A stretch of DNA of 64,000 bases, from positions 98,024,547 through 98,088,546 of the forward strand of contig NC_092862.1 of the NCBI RefSeq assembly GCF_032062135.1, given 5' to 3'. The notes under the pieces were generated by a model, which did no database searches, had not been told where the DNA came from, and worked only from the letters and a program-made list of their open reading frames with translations. Source of the DNA: Pyxicephalus adspersus (Eukaryota; Chordata; Amphibia; Anura; Pyxicephalidae). A program made the position numbers and the translations under genes. The first letter of the stretch is position 1. Each line of letters starts with the position of its first letter. Below, piece by piece: positions 37,705 through 48,636 of the stretch.

Positions 37705-38126
37705 GGTGCGTACACACTTCCAATTTTTATCGTTCCAATCGAACGACGAACGATCGATTGGGCAAAAAATCGTTCGTAAAAAAGTAACCAACGACGCCGA
37801 CGAACGAGGAAACTCGTTGTAAACGAACGACCGGACCGGCGGATCGGATTGGACGACGATCGTTGAACATCGTTCGTGTGTACGATCGTTCGTTGATCGT
37901 CCATGGGCTGAGCATGCGTAATGAACGAACGTTCGTTCACTTTCCTGTCGTGCACATAGTTCCTCTATCCTCAAACGATCGTATCTATTGTGTGTACAAT
38001 ATCTACGAACGATCGTGTCGTTATCTCTATGTGCAGGATCGGCGCTATACGATCGTTCGTAGATATCGTGCAGGATCGTTCGTCATTCGTTTTCCAACGA
38101 TAATAATTGGAAGTGTGTACGTAGCT
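37705..38126. mobile_element. CpG-dense short element sharing the Harbinger-like ends
   Basis: Ends AGGTGCGTACACACTTCCAA and TTGGAAGTGTGTACGTAGCT match the Harbinger-like family, and flanks are TAA and TTA. The interior is different: a long AC/GA-rich sequence full of CGATCG, AACGAACG and CGTTCG words, with roughly fifty CpG by hand count in about 420 bases, far above the surroundings. It has local inverted repeats and several chance open frames but no recognisable protein. Probably a young non-autonomous copy in bbs9 intron 1. Confidence 0.8.
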
Positions 38127-38129
38127 TTA

Positions 38130-41100
38130 GTGTTCCCCCAATGTCTTTTATCAATCAGCTGCTTGGACATTGTCCCTGTTGCATGATCACAATTGTTTGA
38201 AAAAAAGTTTAATTCTGCTCTAATGTGTACTAGGTTTGTCAGCTTTCTATTTGTACTAATTTTACTGCAATTGAGGATTTATGCCATGTTTGCTGGATGT
38301 GCCAAACTGAACACCTGCACAGTCACTGTATGAAGGATAAGCAGATAAGAATATCTCCATAATAATATAAAAGCAAATGTCCTTGTTTGATTTCCTAAAA
38401 AGACTGCAAGTATAGAAAGATACCTGATGTCATGCCAGAAATCCAGTGTGCTCACATCTTCCTAACTGAGCTGACAATGCCTGCATTCAAAAAAGTGGTG
38501 TTGCCAGTCCTTCTTACCTGGTGACACCTTCCTCCTCTCTATGTCTATAATATAAAGAGTCGAAGGTTCTATAATCCAGAGAATTTAGTGCTGATGTTGG
38601 AGTTTCAGCACAGGCAGATTTCATTTCAAATAGGCAATGAGGAGCTCATTGTTTATTTGCAGGGTTGCTAGGAATATTGCTGTACATGCATCATTTTAGA
38701 GACAAAACAGAGTCATTTGCATGTATTGCAGTACTGAATATGTTATTTTTAATTTTGCTCAGACATTAAATGTAAGACTCTTATCTGATGTTACACCTTG
38801 TTAGGCTTTGGACACCCACATCTGACCTTCTAAGTATTGTCAGAGACCCAGATAGAAGAAACTGTGAAATCATTTGACTCAGCAGCCAATTCTGGAGTAT
38901 AAAGGATAAAGGGGATGGAATATCAAGAAGGATAAGCGATAATTAAAAAGATGAAAACATTAGACATGGCTCTGGTTTATTTATGGCCTTTCTGATCCAA
39001 TCATAGAGTTGTGTATTATTCATAAACCAGTAACAGTAGCACTAGCTGTCATTAGGTTATACACAGCATTACTGAGAGTGGGAAACAAATGGTTAAAGCA
39101 AGTCAAGAATGTCCTTGTATGTAAGGGAGAGATCTGAATCCTCTGACTAGTAACATAACAATAATCTGCTTAAGGCTTCTCAACATATCAGCCATTGGTG
39201 AAATCCTCTTTACAATAGTTGCCTTCTGCTGACATAGCGGGAAGAGACCAGTAAGGAAGATGGCACTATTAATCACTTAAGACACAACACTTCACAACCC
39301 TATATGATACCAATTTACATTGTTATTTAAAGGAACAAAAGAATAATAATGATAAGTAATAAATATGAGCAATGCCAGGCTTGAATCTTCAAATTAAAAC
39401 AACATTTATCACATAATGAATCTGACACACCAAGTAAAATCATTACTTGTGATAATATTAATTGTAGATTTATAAGAGGAAAAAGCTTAAGGCATTGTTG
39501 TATGCAATGTATCTTTCCTAATGTTAACAAATAATTCATATACTTGTATGTGACATCAAAGGGGAAAATGTAAGAATTTAAGCAAAACTTTAGTTTTTCA
39601 AGGTCTTAACAGTGGTCCTGTCATGTGACAAAAGCAATGCCAAACTGTAATTCTGGGGTCTGTACTGTCAAAGTTTTTTATTTTTCTTAATATTGCAGCT
39701 CAGGAAGCAGCTTGACTTGCCTCAGCGATTTGTTATTCCTAGGACTTAGGAACATTAAGAATGATGTCAGCGAAAAAAAAGAACCAGGAGATCAAAGAGC
39801 TGGACAGGATCTAGGGGTGGCTGGAAACACCCAATGTAGAGCAAGAGCAGGTCAAATGTCTGAAGACAAGGATCATACATGTGGGGATCATACAACGCAT
39901 ATCCAAAGAAACCATGGAGGATCCTTATGTAAAGAGATTTATTGCAGCTGCTATACAAAGTTCTGACATTACCCTAAAGGAACACATTGCCTCACCACGA
40001 GACTTCCACCCTCATCCTTTAACACGTTTAAAATGTGCTTAATCATAGAGAAAACATGAACGTGGCTTCATCAGAGGGTGGTTTATGGGCAACAGGGTCC
40101 TGAGGGGGCAATTCCTGCCAGATGTGTGCACAACTGCCATGTCCAATGGATCGAATGGAGGTCAACTGTAAGATAAATGCACCTGTCAAAGTATGATCTA
40201 GGCAGAGTCTCAAACTGATACTATCAACACAAGCCAAAGCCTGCCAACACAGGCCTTACAGCACAACTAAATGGCACATTCAACCAGTGGGTGCTTGTTA
40301 CAGGGTGCAAGTATACAAAGCATACCTTCACATGATGACACACTTACCTCACAGTGCCCTATTCCAGCAATGACAGGTCCAACAACCAGCTGCTGGTCTG
40401 TAAAGCTCCCCTTTCTCCATCACCAGCAGTTGGGCTGCAACACAACTTTTCAACTATTGGTCAGCCGGTGATGATATATTTTCATGGTCCCAATACATTA
40501 ACGGCATGCTGAGAATAGGCCAGGACTGTTACCTTATTGCACTTAAATCCTAGGTTCAAAACGTACCCAGGACACCATCTGCATGGTGATGTAAATTAAA
40601 TGTATTTGGATGGATTTTACCAGTAACATTATAAAGAATAAAAAGCACCTAGGAGCCTGTACCATGTATGAGCCACTGTTTTAGAGGAACTTACCACTGC
40701 TAATGAGAATGAAGCAGAAATAGCAGATATTCTGTTGACTTGATTATCAGAGGGAAAAGGTCTACAAGGACCAGTAACAACCCATCATTGTGTTCTCAAT
40801 ACGTATCCAGATATTTCTAAAAAATTCAAAATGAGATAATTATTACACAATTAGATGTATACGTAGATATTAAAATGATATACTATAATCATAGACCAGA
40901 AAGGAAGGACCAGGGCCATCACTCGGATTGTGCTGCATCCAAACATACTAAGAATATGTTAATATGAGGAAAGAACAGGCTAACAATAGAGATACATTTA
41001 TCAGTCTCCTACTGTTCTTTTACTATGCACTCAGTAGAATTTAGATCCATAGAGGACATCAATGCACTACATGAATATCTATAACTGTAATAAAGAAGGG

Positions 41101-41760
41101 CGCATCCACCTTCCTATGCTTCCGTATAATGTACTATGCATTGATCCCTATGAGGATTGACAAAATACAGCAAAAATGTTCCCCTGTAATCAGATGCATA
41201 GCAATATACATGTATGGGATAAATATATGGGATGAATGGAATCTAACTGGAGATGCCACTTTGCCAGTATAGTAGCAGCCTTGCTGGCATAATAGGGCTT
41301 GGTTGTCAGTGCTATAAATAGCTCTGTCAGTTGACTGTCTGGGTTTCAGTTACAGTTATGGCAGTTACGCAGTGTGAGCGTTCTGTAGATTCATTGAAAA
41401 TCCACCTGAACTTTCTGTGTAAATTAGCTGAATACATTCCAAGTGCATCAAAACAAAATGTGTGCAACAGCTGTCAGTTGGTTTTCTTTCTAGAGCAGCC
41501 ACAGCCTCAGTAGAAAAGCCTGTCCTGTGCCAGCAGCTGCAGAAGAAGAAGAGCCTTAATTTCTGTGTGGAAGCTGTAATCTGAACACAAAAGGCTGACA
41601 AGCCCATTACAGCCTACCCAGACAGATCTATAATTCTGCAATCAGTTTATACTCCCTATTGTTTGGAGAGATCCTGTCCTGACACAGTGGGTAGAGTTGG
41701 GGGTGGACCTCTGCAGAGAGATCACAGCTTCCCCACAAAGAGTAAAGGCCAAGTTACACA
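38130..41760. other. bbs9 intron 1, no firmly recognised feature
   Basis: Mostly featureless. At 39764-40042 one frame stays open for 98 codons except for a single TAG (MSAKKKNQEIKELDRI, then ETMEDPYVKRFIAAAIQSSD and KEHIASPRDFHPHPL); it may be a decayed coding fragment of unknown origin. Confidence 0.4.
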
Positions 41761-41764
41761 CTAG

Positions 41765-41965
41765 GGCAGCATTTCCCAACCAGGGTTCCTCTGGAGGTTA
41801 CCAGGGGTTCATGTGATCTTGCGGTCAGTTTAGGTGACACCAATGATCTTTTTGGCTATCTGTAAGGGTGACATCTTCCCAGTGGCCAGCAATGTAAGAG
41901 GCATTCTTATATTACATTATAGCTGGGGTTCCCTAAAGACCAGAAAGTTATCCCTATAAGTCCTC
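41765..41965 (+). mobile_element. hAT-like short element, copy
   Basis: GGCAGCATTTCCCAACCAGG at the left, then GGTGACACCAATGATCTTTT, GGCTATCTGTAAGGGTGAC, CCAGTGGCCAGCAATGTAAG and GGGGTTCCCTAAAGACC. Right end diverged. Confidence 0.8.
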
Positions 41966-42472
41966 CCTCCAGTCCCTGTAATATCACTCCTTCTGTAGTG
42001 TTTGTGTTCTACAATAACCGTATGGCTCTGCACACCTTTTGTGTTGATGCACCTGGCATGTAATCAGATTATTTATGCTGGAGGTCAGGATGTACACAAT
42101 ACACACATTGTATAGCTGTAACTTCATGCCTGAAACCCAATCAGCCCATGTGTCCTCCTACAGACGTACAGACCTGTACACGATGCACCACAACTCCCAG
42201 CATTCTACAATCATTCCCAGGGAACTTTAGATGAACATTGCTGTATTATTATTCAGAGATCAGAACACAATCCGCTCATGTTATACCTGTGTGTACAGAT
42301 GTATGATGGCAGCACTTTAATGTAAGGACTACACAAAGCACACAGATACTTGCTGATAATTGCCTCTGATGGGGGAATAGCAGGGGCTGTACATTGCACA
42401 GGATGCCAGGGACAAGGAGCTGTCAGGCTACATACAGGCACCGGGTGTGTATATAGGAATACAACAACCTAC

Positions 42473-42760
42473 CTGCTGGCTTGTGTGAACCTACAGTTCA
42501 CCTAATATCACCTGCAGATTCACTGCTTCCCCTCTATTCACCTGATGACGTCACTGACAACCACAACACCCCCTCCCTCCTTCACAGTCCCTACATCCCT
42601 CCGCTCGTTCTCTCGGTTTAGTCCCCACCACCATATTCCCTCCTTACAGCTGCCTCATAAGCGTCACCTCCCAGAATCTTCTGCTAAGGTACCCAGACCA
42701 ACCTGCGCTCCATCCACCTCCATCAGTTATTCCCACTCTGCGTTCCACGGCTGCTCAGCT
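42473..42760 (-). other. bbs9: probable bbs9 5' untranslated exon 1
   Basis: Read on the minus strand, a CCAGCAG|GTAGG donor ends an exon at 42473. The coding exon at 37539 starts after a GCAG acceptor only two bases before its ATG, so an upstream non-coding exon is required. This is the best donor below the promoter motifs. The transcription start is not fixed by the sequence; the upper limit of about 42760 is set by the X-box-like site at 42768. Transcript data would be needed to place the 5' end. Confidence 0.5.
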
Positions 42761-42945
42761 ACTTCCCGTTGCCATAGTTACGCGCATGTGCACATGAAAA
42801 TCTAAGAGGTGAGCGGCGGCCATTTTTTTGTAGAGCTGTAATGAATACGTTTACTTCATGTTATGAACTAGAGAATGTAATTCAAAGGCTAGACCAGTAA
42901 ATTCTGTCCTCAAAAATAAAATCGGCAGCCATTTTGTTGTAGCCT
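42761..42945. promoter_or_regulatory. shared bidirectional promoter of bbs9 and dpy19l1
   Basis: The probable first exons of two divergent genes lie within about 0.5 kb of each other. Between them are an X-box-like site (42768-42781), an immediately adjacent NRF1-like CGCGCATGTGCAC (42781-42793), and two GCCATTTT sites (about 42820 and 42928), which on the minus strand read AAAATGGC, a YY1 core often found at starts of transcription. The surrounding bases are richer in CpG and GC than the flanks. No TATA box is evident. That these motifs act as the promoter is inference from position and composition. Confidence 0.6.
42768..42781. promoter_or_regulatory. X-box-like RFX binding site
   Basis: GTTGCCATAGTTAC fits the imperfect inverted-repeat X-box (GTTGCCATGGYAAC type) with one mismatch in the right half-site. 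RFX factors acting through X-boxes are established regulators of ciliary genes, including BBS genes, so a site next to the bbs9 start is biologically coherent. It abuts an NRF1-like site. Confidence 0.6.
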
Positions 42946-43029
42946 CGAGGAGGAGGGAGGGAACTTTAGTAGTGCCAGAATCCTCCTGGTGTGGGTGTTA
43001 CTGGAGACTAGCTGCACAGTGAGCAGAAG
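42935..43029 (+). other. dpy19l1: probable dpy19l1 5' untranslated exon 1
   Basis: The first coding exon begins after a splice acceptor (44110) 27 bases before its ATG, so a leader exon is required. The best donor upstream is GCAGAAG|GTAATG at 43030, close to the shared promoter. The 5' end is approximate. Exact limits need transcript evidence. Confidence 0.5.
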
Positions 43030-43765
43030 GTAATGATATTTTTCTAATTTTGATACTGAGATGATTTTCATTAGGCAGAGGGCATCAGTTTTAGCTGTGT
43101 GTGGGGGGGTCATGTGACCTTGTGAGTCGGGTCACGCAGGATGTTCAGAGAATGGACTTTGAGAATGGAGAGTGGAAGCTTTGATGGGAGCTCGGTGCGA
43201 AATGTTATCCGCAGGGCGAATGTTCATTCATGCATTGTGTACTGTTATATGTCATGCTCGGGGGTGACTATTCATAGAGATATGATTTACATTGCTAGTT
43301 ATATAAAAAGTGTTTACTGACTGCATGACTGTAATACTGAACTCCATGCAAAGACCTCAATACTAAAGGGAGCGCTTTTACATTTTATATTTCTGTTTTT
43401 TAAGTTTGCACAGACTTGCCATCAGCTCACCCAGGTGAATGACACCACATTCAGTTCCTGCAGTGCAGTGTCATCTCCCCAGCCTGCTGAGTGAAAGAGC
43501 AGCGAGAAACTGATGAGGTTACCTGTCTGCTCATATTCTCATTCTGCTATTAGACTGCTAGCATAAATGCATTGCAGCAGAGCCTGATTGCTTCCCAGCC
43601 CTGTACTCTGATTGATGATATATCCCATATACATAGATATAATTGCAGGACTATGATTTTATATCACGGTATTTATATCAATATATCATCCATTGTGTGA
43701 TTTCCTTATGAATAAAAAAGCTGCATTCAATTGTATCCTTCATGGCTTCCTGGAGTTAAGATTTA

Positions 43766-43799
43766 CATATATATATATATATATATGTGTGTGCGTGAG

Positions 43800-43830
<31 letters not shown>
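43766..43830. repeat. TA/TG compound microsatellite
   Basis: A TA run, a TGTGTGTGCGTGAG interruption, then a second TA run, in dpy19l1 intron 1. Confidence 0.95.
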
Positions 43831-43831
<1 letters not shown>

Positions 43832-44137
43832 CGTATGCCTTGCTGTTTGCTTTTATTTTCTCTATTTCACAACCTATAATTGTGTTCTTTATGTACTATG
43901 ATGACCCGTGCAGCTGGGAAGAAGCTGTAGGTGGGTGGCAGCCTCTGTATTGAGACCCAATTTTTCAGAAACCACCCAAACACAAGCCGGTGGTCACTGA
44001 AAAGTGCCGGGTGGTGCTCCAGGGTAAAAGGGGGATGGGGGGCACAATGCCGTATTCTGTTAGAATGGAGAATCAAGTTGTATTCACTGTGTTTTGTGTC
44101 TCTCTTTCAGGACTTTTGATAGGCATTGGTCCATATC

Positions 44138-44375
44138 ATGGCCGTGGAGGGGAGGTCCCGGCTCAGAGATTCACCGAACAAATCCAATGAACAAAGCGGA
44201 GTGGCAGATGGTCAAGTAAGGCATCGGCATCGTGGGGTCACCTCCCCTAAGGGAAGAACCAGGGGCCACCACCCGGCCGAGACCTCCCATCACAGGAATA
44301 ACAAGGGCGCAAAGGAACGCTTCTTCACTTACCTCAGCCCAACCAATGTAACGGTTGGATTCAACCTGTTGATTG
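44138..44375 (+). CDS. dpy19l1: dpy19l1 coding exon 1 (N-terminal tail and start of TM1)
   Basis: Residues 1-79 plus one base. The exon starts at 44111 after a TTTCAG acceptor. The ATG at 44138 is in a good context (A at -3, G at +4), and in-frame TGA and TAG lie directly upstream, which fixes the start. The first 65 or so residues are basic, hydrophilic and low-complexity (MAVEGRSRLRDSPNKSNEQS, then His/Arg-rich), as expected for a cytosolic, poorly conserved dpy-19 tail. The last residues (TVGFNLLI) begin the first membrane helix. Donor GATTG|GTAAGA. Confidence 0.9.
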
Positions 44376-44532
44376 GTAAGAATCGCATGGGGTTTAGTTT
44401 AATATTTGGTATGTAAGGTAGTCCTGTACAAGTTTTAGTAATATGACGATGGGTAAAAACTGATCTGATGGAACCCTGGTTGAGAATGTTACATTCTATT
44501 CTACATTCACCCCAAGTTTACCACACTTTATA

Positions 44533-44762
44533 TTTTGGCCCTGATTTATTTAAACCCTTCAAGACTGGAGAATATGAACTATCATAGGAGAACCTGGGTA
44601 ATACAGTAAACCTGGAATTTATTTTTTATAATCATTTGCTATTAGTTGGCAAATGTGTTCAGTCCTGGAGCAAATCCATTTTTAGTTTGTTAGATCACCC
44701 AGGTTCTCCCATGATAGTCTATGTTCTCCAGTATTGAAGACCTTTAATAAATCAGGCCATTG
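44533..44762. repeat. fold-back short element, copy 2
   Basis: Left arm GGCCCTGATTTATTTAAACC and right arm CTTTAATAAATCAGGCC, with ACTGGAGAATATGAACTATC facing GATAGTCTATGTTCTCCAGT. One long hairpin, in dpy19l1 intron 2. Confidence 0.85.
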
Positions 44763-44920
44763 TTTTTACATTCCATTAAATTCCCAAAAATCTGATGACT
44801 GCAGTAGTGCTATGCTGGTAAATCCAAAGCTTTTGAAAATGTCCTCCTAAATTTTTTTTTAAGATTTGTAAACAGAATTGAGTGAAGCAAAATCTGGTGA
44901 GTAGAGTAAATGGTCTAGGC

Positions 44921-45200
44921 CAGTATTTCTTGAACTTTCTAACATGGGAGAACCCTTGAAATTACTTTCAGGTTGTCAGGGAACCCCGGCTATAAATACT
45001 ATATTCACAGCTCAATGTACATTAGGGTGGTGGTCAGTGTAAAATATTCCTCTTACATTTCTGGCCTTTGGGAACAATGTCACCCTTACAGATAGCCTAA
45101 AAGATCCTTGATATCATTCAAACTGACCTGAACGTCACAAATTGCTCAAGGAACCCCTAGCAACCTCTGGAGGATCCCTAGGATGGTTGAGAAATACTGT
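44921..45200 (-). mobile_element. hAT-like short element with 8-base target duplication
   Basis: Ends CAGTATTTCTTGAAC and GGTTGAGAAATACTG are inverted. Flanks are GTCTAGGC (44913-44920) and TACTAGGC (45201-45208), eight bases with six matching, as expected for hAT. The interior on the minus strand carries the family order (GGAACCCC, CAATTTGTGACGTTCAGGTC, GGCTATCTGTAAGGGTGAC). The most complete copy; no coding capacity. Confidence 0.88.
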
Positions 45201-45209
45201 ACTAGGCAT

Positions 45210-46980
45210 TCATCATCCCCCCCTATATTGAAATCATTTATTTTCCCACAAAAGAAAATAGGAAGATTTCAGCAGCTTTCATCACCATTTTTCCCCAGCA
45301 ACAAGCAAGTGTCGTATTCTTCATTAATTGTTCAGTCAACAAAATGCCCTCCTTGGGCATAATAAATGGCTATCCACAGAAATGAAAGGAAATTTTAAAA
45401 AATAAGACAATCAGGAGAATGCTGTAGCAGTGACTTTGCAGTTCTCTGGGGACAAATGTCAGGATCCTGGACAGAGAAGTAAAGGACTTGGGGGGTGCTT
45501 ATGGGGGAGGTGTCATTTAAAGGACAATTGAAGTCAAAGTACAGCGTGAGAGTCAATAAATACTTTAAGCTATTTTTTATCCCAATTCTGTGTTTACAGC
45601 CAGAGTTCAGTTCAGGTTTAGATATGTAAATGAACCTAATCACATCATTTGTGATGCAGAGCAGATTATTAAATGTTACCTTTGAGGCATTCTGTAAAAA
45701 TGGGATGCTGTCTGCATACTGTTGCTGGTTGTCAGTTAAAAGAATCCAGCGTTTTAATCTTACTGCTGTTAAATGATTTTGAATTAATGTTCTACAATAT
45801 AAGTATAAAGATTGAATGGCCTTGTTGGTAATGAGGTTGATTTGCATATCGCCCTGCGTGTGTACAGCTGGACAAACCAGGCAGAATAGAATAGGGGAAT
45901 AGGGGAAGTGACGCTGTCATTTTCACTTCAATCAACATGACTACAATAGTATAGTTATAGAAACCACAGGGAGGTGTTCTTTTCAGGAGTTCCTAATAAC
46001 TTAAGTTCAAATGATTTAGGAAATTTAAAGCAATACTTTTTTTTTAATTTTGTGCTACTCAAAGAAAAGACTTTTAAGCTATCACAGACATGTATGTAAT
46101 AACAAACAATAAAACCAGATATAGAATATTATTCTTCTTGGCAAACACCCTACAAATATAGGTGGGGGGGTTCATAGTGATAAATGTCCTCTGATATGTT
46201 TGTGGCTGTGATATAGGAACAATACACTAAGGCTACACACATTGTACACACATTGGATGACTGGATACAGAAGGCCGGGCTTGCTTCAAGTGAGAATCTT
46301 GCAGTGAAATAGTGGAATAGTGAGAGAGCTCTATGAACATGTAGGGAGGCCCAGAATAGCGCTATATTGAGACTTTACCCAGTAGCACTCATGTACAGCT
46401 TTCCTTTGCAATCAGCTACAGGCTGCTGTTGGCTTTTTTGCTTTCATTTATGTTTGCTTTAATGTGTACTTTGATACTGTTCTTTGCATTGTGTGTGTGG
46501 TGCTCATGTTTAAAGACTACTTTGTTTAATGTTTCAGAATAATGATCTTTAGCCTGAAAAAGATTTCCCCTTAAAGCTGGGACCAGAAAAATAAAATATA
46601 ACAGCAGTTACAATGAAAAGCTTGTAATTCTTGTGAAAGAAGGCCAGCATTCAACAGATTTAGATAGAAGCCTTCCTGATGTCAGCCTGGGATATGTCTG
46701 CTGATTTCCAAATACTATACAGGCTTCTGTGAAGCATTTTAGATGTCACTGGCACTCTCTTTTTTTTTTTTTTATGGGCGAGTATTAACATAAATGATGG
46801 GTAGCCAAAACATTCTAGCATTTCCTGAACCCATTTAAAGGCATAAAGTGAGCTCATGGGGTATTTAAAGCACATCCAAACCCCCAAAAAAATTAAATAT
46901 ATTGAGGCATGAAAATCCTTAGAAATGGCAGGGCTGCATAGTTTTCCGTTTTCTTTTTTTTTTTTTTTTTCTATCTTGAA
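45210..46980. other. dpy19l1 intron 2, no recognised feature
   Basis: A 150-codon open frame on the minus strand (45395-45847) has no recognisable domain and I take it as chance. Nothing else. Confidence 0.5.
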
Positions 46981-46984
46981 TGAA

Positions 46985-47276
46985 AACAATTCTTTACGAT
47001 CCTTTCCAACGACTAAGGACTGCGCGATGAATGAGTGAGTACTGTACATATGTACAGCACCGTTCCGCTGTATGCAGCGGGGAGGGGGATACCGACGGAG
47101 CAGCACCCAGCTGCTCCTTCTCTTCTTCCCTTGCATTAGGATCGCTTGTCGTCTGTGGATTCGCCAGGACGGTCGTTCAAACGATGGACAACGGAGGCTG
47201 TACAAAGGCAAGATTATCATCCGTTATCAGCCCTGAGCTGATTATCGGGCGAGAACAATTGAGTACGTAGCTTTAC
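46985..47276 (+). mobile_element. Harbinger-like short element, 5'-degraded copy
   Basis: Has GATCCTTTCCAACGACTAAG, the GTACTGTACATATGTACAGC hairpin, GATCGCTTGTCGTCTGTGGA, GCTGATTATCGGGCGAGAAC and the right end GAGTACGTAGCT followed by TTA. The left end is lost in a T-rich stretch. Confidence 0.8.
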
Positions 47277-47387
47277 TTTGCCCTATATCTGGGAACTAGC
47301 TGTATGGCCACCCAAAGCTGCTTTCCCAATTTTGATTACACACCCCTCCTTCTTCTCCCCATCTGCAGAGGATACTAGGACCAAGGC

Positions 47388-47512
47388 TATGTACCCAGGT
47401 AAGACTTTTGTTGTTGGAAAAGGTCTTTCATGTCTTTCAGGAAAAGGTCTTTCAGCAATACCAGCTGTGAGGTGATAATCAGACGAGAATCATCTAACAT
47501 GTATACGTAGCC
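47388..47512 (+). mobile_element. miniature copy of the Harbinger-like element
   Basis: Ends GGCTATGTACCCAGG and CATGTATACGTAGCC enclose only about 125 bases, with TTGTTGTTGGAAAAGGTCTT and ATCAGACGAGAATC from the family. An internally deleted derivative, 110 bases from a larger copy. Confidence 0.7.
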
Positions 47513-47919
47513 TATGACATTTGCCTGAGATTTTAGATCAGTAAACTGGAGGCTACACAAAACTTCCAAATACCTGTGTAAGATGGCCTTAATCCTTCAT
47601 TCTTTTCACATTAAAATGGTCCATATGTAATGGTCAGGCACTAGGTCTCTTGTGGTTCATCTATTTAAGGGTCACAGAATTTCTTGTGGTCTATAAACTG
47701 AATCAGATTTGTAATTTAGTTCTTGCACATCTTGTGTGAGAAAAAAAAAGCTGATTTGGTATCCGCTTAACAGACCCTTTATGGCAGAATTTCCAAAGCC
47801 ATGCATTTTTGTATTTAATTTTTTTATAACTGTAGTGAGTATTTTAATCTGCCTCACTGAATTTGTCACAATGGTTTATGTAAATAAATAGTTCTCATTT
47901 TGGTATGTTTCCTTTTCAG

Positions 47920-47944
47920 CTGCTTTATTTGGTCTTTTGCACTG
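47920..47944 (+). CDS. dpy19l1: dpy19l1 coding exon 2 (25-base microexon)
   Basis: Only 25 bases: residues 80-88, AALFGLLHW, completing the first membrane helix. Acceptor CCTTTTCAG|C, donor CACTG|GTAAGA. It enters in phase 1 and leaves in phase 2, bridging exons 1 and 3 exactly. GLLHW matches the helix end in vertebrate DPY19L1/L2. Confidence 0.92.
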
Positions 47945-48636
47945 GTAAGATTTTTTTTTTCTTTTCTGAGATACTGTTTGTTTTTTTTCACCTTTTTAAG
48001 TGTTAGCCTACCTTAAACTGATATTTCACATCTGGGTAGGTTGTGTCTGGTATAATTATGTAGCTGCTTTTTATATTTCTGGGTCATTTCACCTTCCATG
48101 ATCACCATGTGGTGACTTTGGTTCTCTTTAGATTTTCATTGTATTATTTGAAGTGATGGGGGGAGAGTAGAAGAGGACATGGGTACATTGACCTCATCTC
48201 TGACCTCATCCTACAGAAATATAAAAAGCCAGCAGTTAAGTCACCTGAATAATGACGACCTGTAACCAAATCCATTTTGGTTGATAGTTTAAAAGGCTAA
48301 ATATGCATAAACATAAATTTAAACACATAGGTCTCCTGAAACATTCTTTACCTGTTTTCTTACACATAAGCTTTGTATCTGTACCTGCCATGAGAGAAGC
48401 ATGGAAGCTCCCATTGCTGTACTCTGTTTGAAAGCATGCTAATGGGCTGCTTGTCCTGACAACTGCCTTGCTGGAGCAATTTAAATTACTGATTTATTAT
48501 ATATATGTATGTACTTTTTCTTGGAGCCTTTAGAGACTTTGTCTGGTTCATTGGTCAGCAATGTAATCCTTCCATTTTTTTCTCTCATGACAAGTTTGCA
48601 TTAACTTCTGAAAGTGGTCAGTCATTTGCATTAATT

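Larger units (their letters stand above)
1..42760 (-). other. bbs9: bbs9 gene, 5' part (BBSome subunit, PTHB1)
   Basis: Gene-level entry. Six coding exons on the minus strand (37537 down to 8789) join into 234 codons with no frame conflict; each has canonical GT/AG borders. The product matches the N-terminus of vertebrate BBS9: it begins MSLFKARDWWS and includes GNVEHGNQ, NLQRTACNMTHGSFGGVKG and GRDLICIQSMDGML. Vertebrate BBS9 is close to 890 residues, so about the first quarter, the start of the N-terminal beta-propeller (PTHB1 N domain), is here. BBS9 is a core subunit of the BBSome, the coat that moves membrane cargo in and out of cilia at the basal body. A probable 5' untranslated exon ends at 42473. 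I could not find the next exon (expected to start VDWTLNIGEQ) between 1 and 8788, so it probably lies beyond the left edge. The neighbour across the promoter is dpy19l1, divergently transcribed. Confidence 0.96.

Noticed and set aside
37672..38186. Overlapping Arg/Ser-rich open frames over the CpG-dense element
   Set aside because: They arise because CGA/CGT-rich palindromic sequence has few stops; no start context or homology.
45395..45847. 150-codon open frame on the minus strand
   Set aside because: No recognisable domain, lies in a dpy19l1 intron, composition as expected for AT-rich intron; taken as chance.
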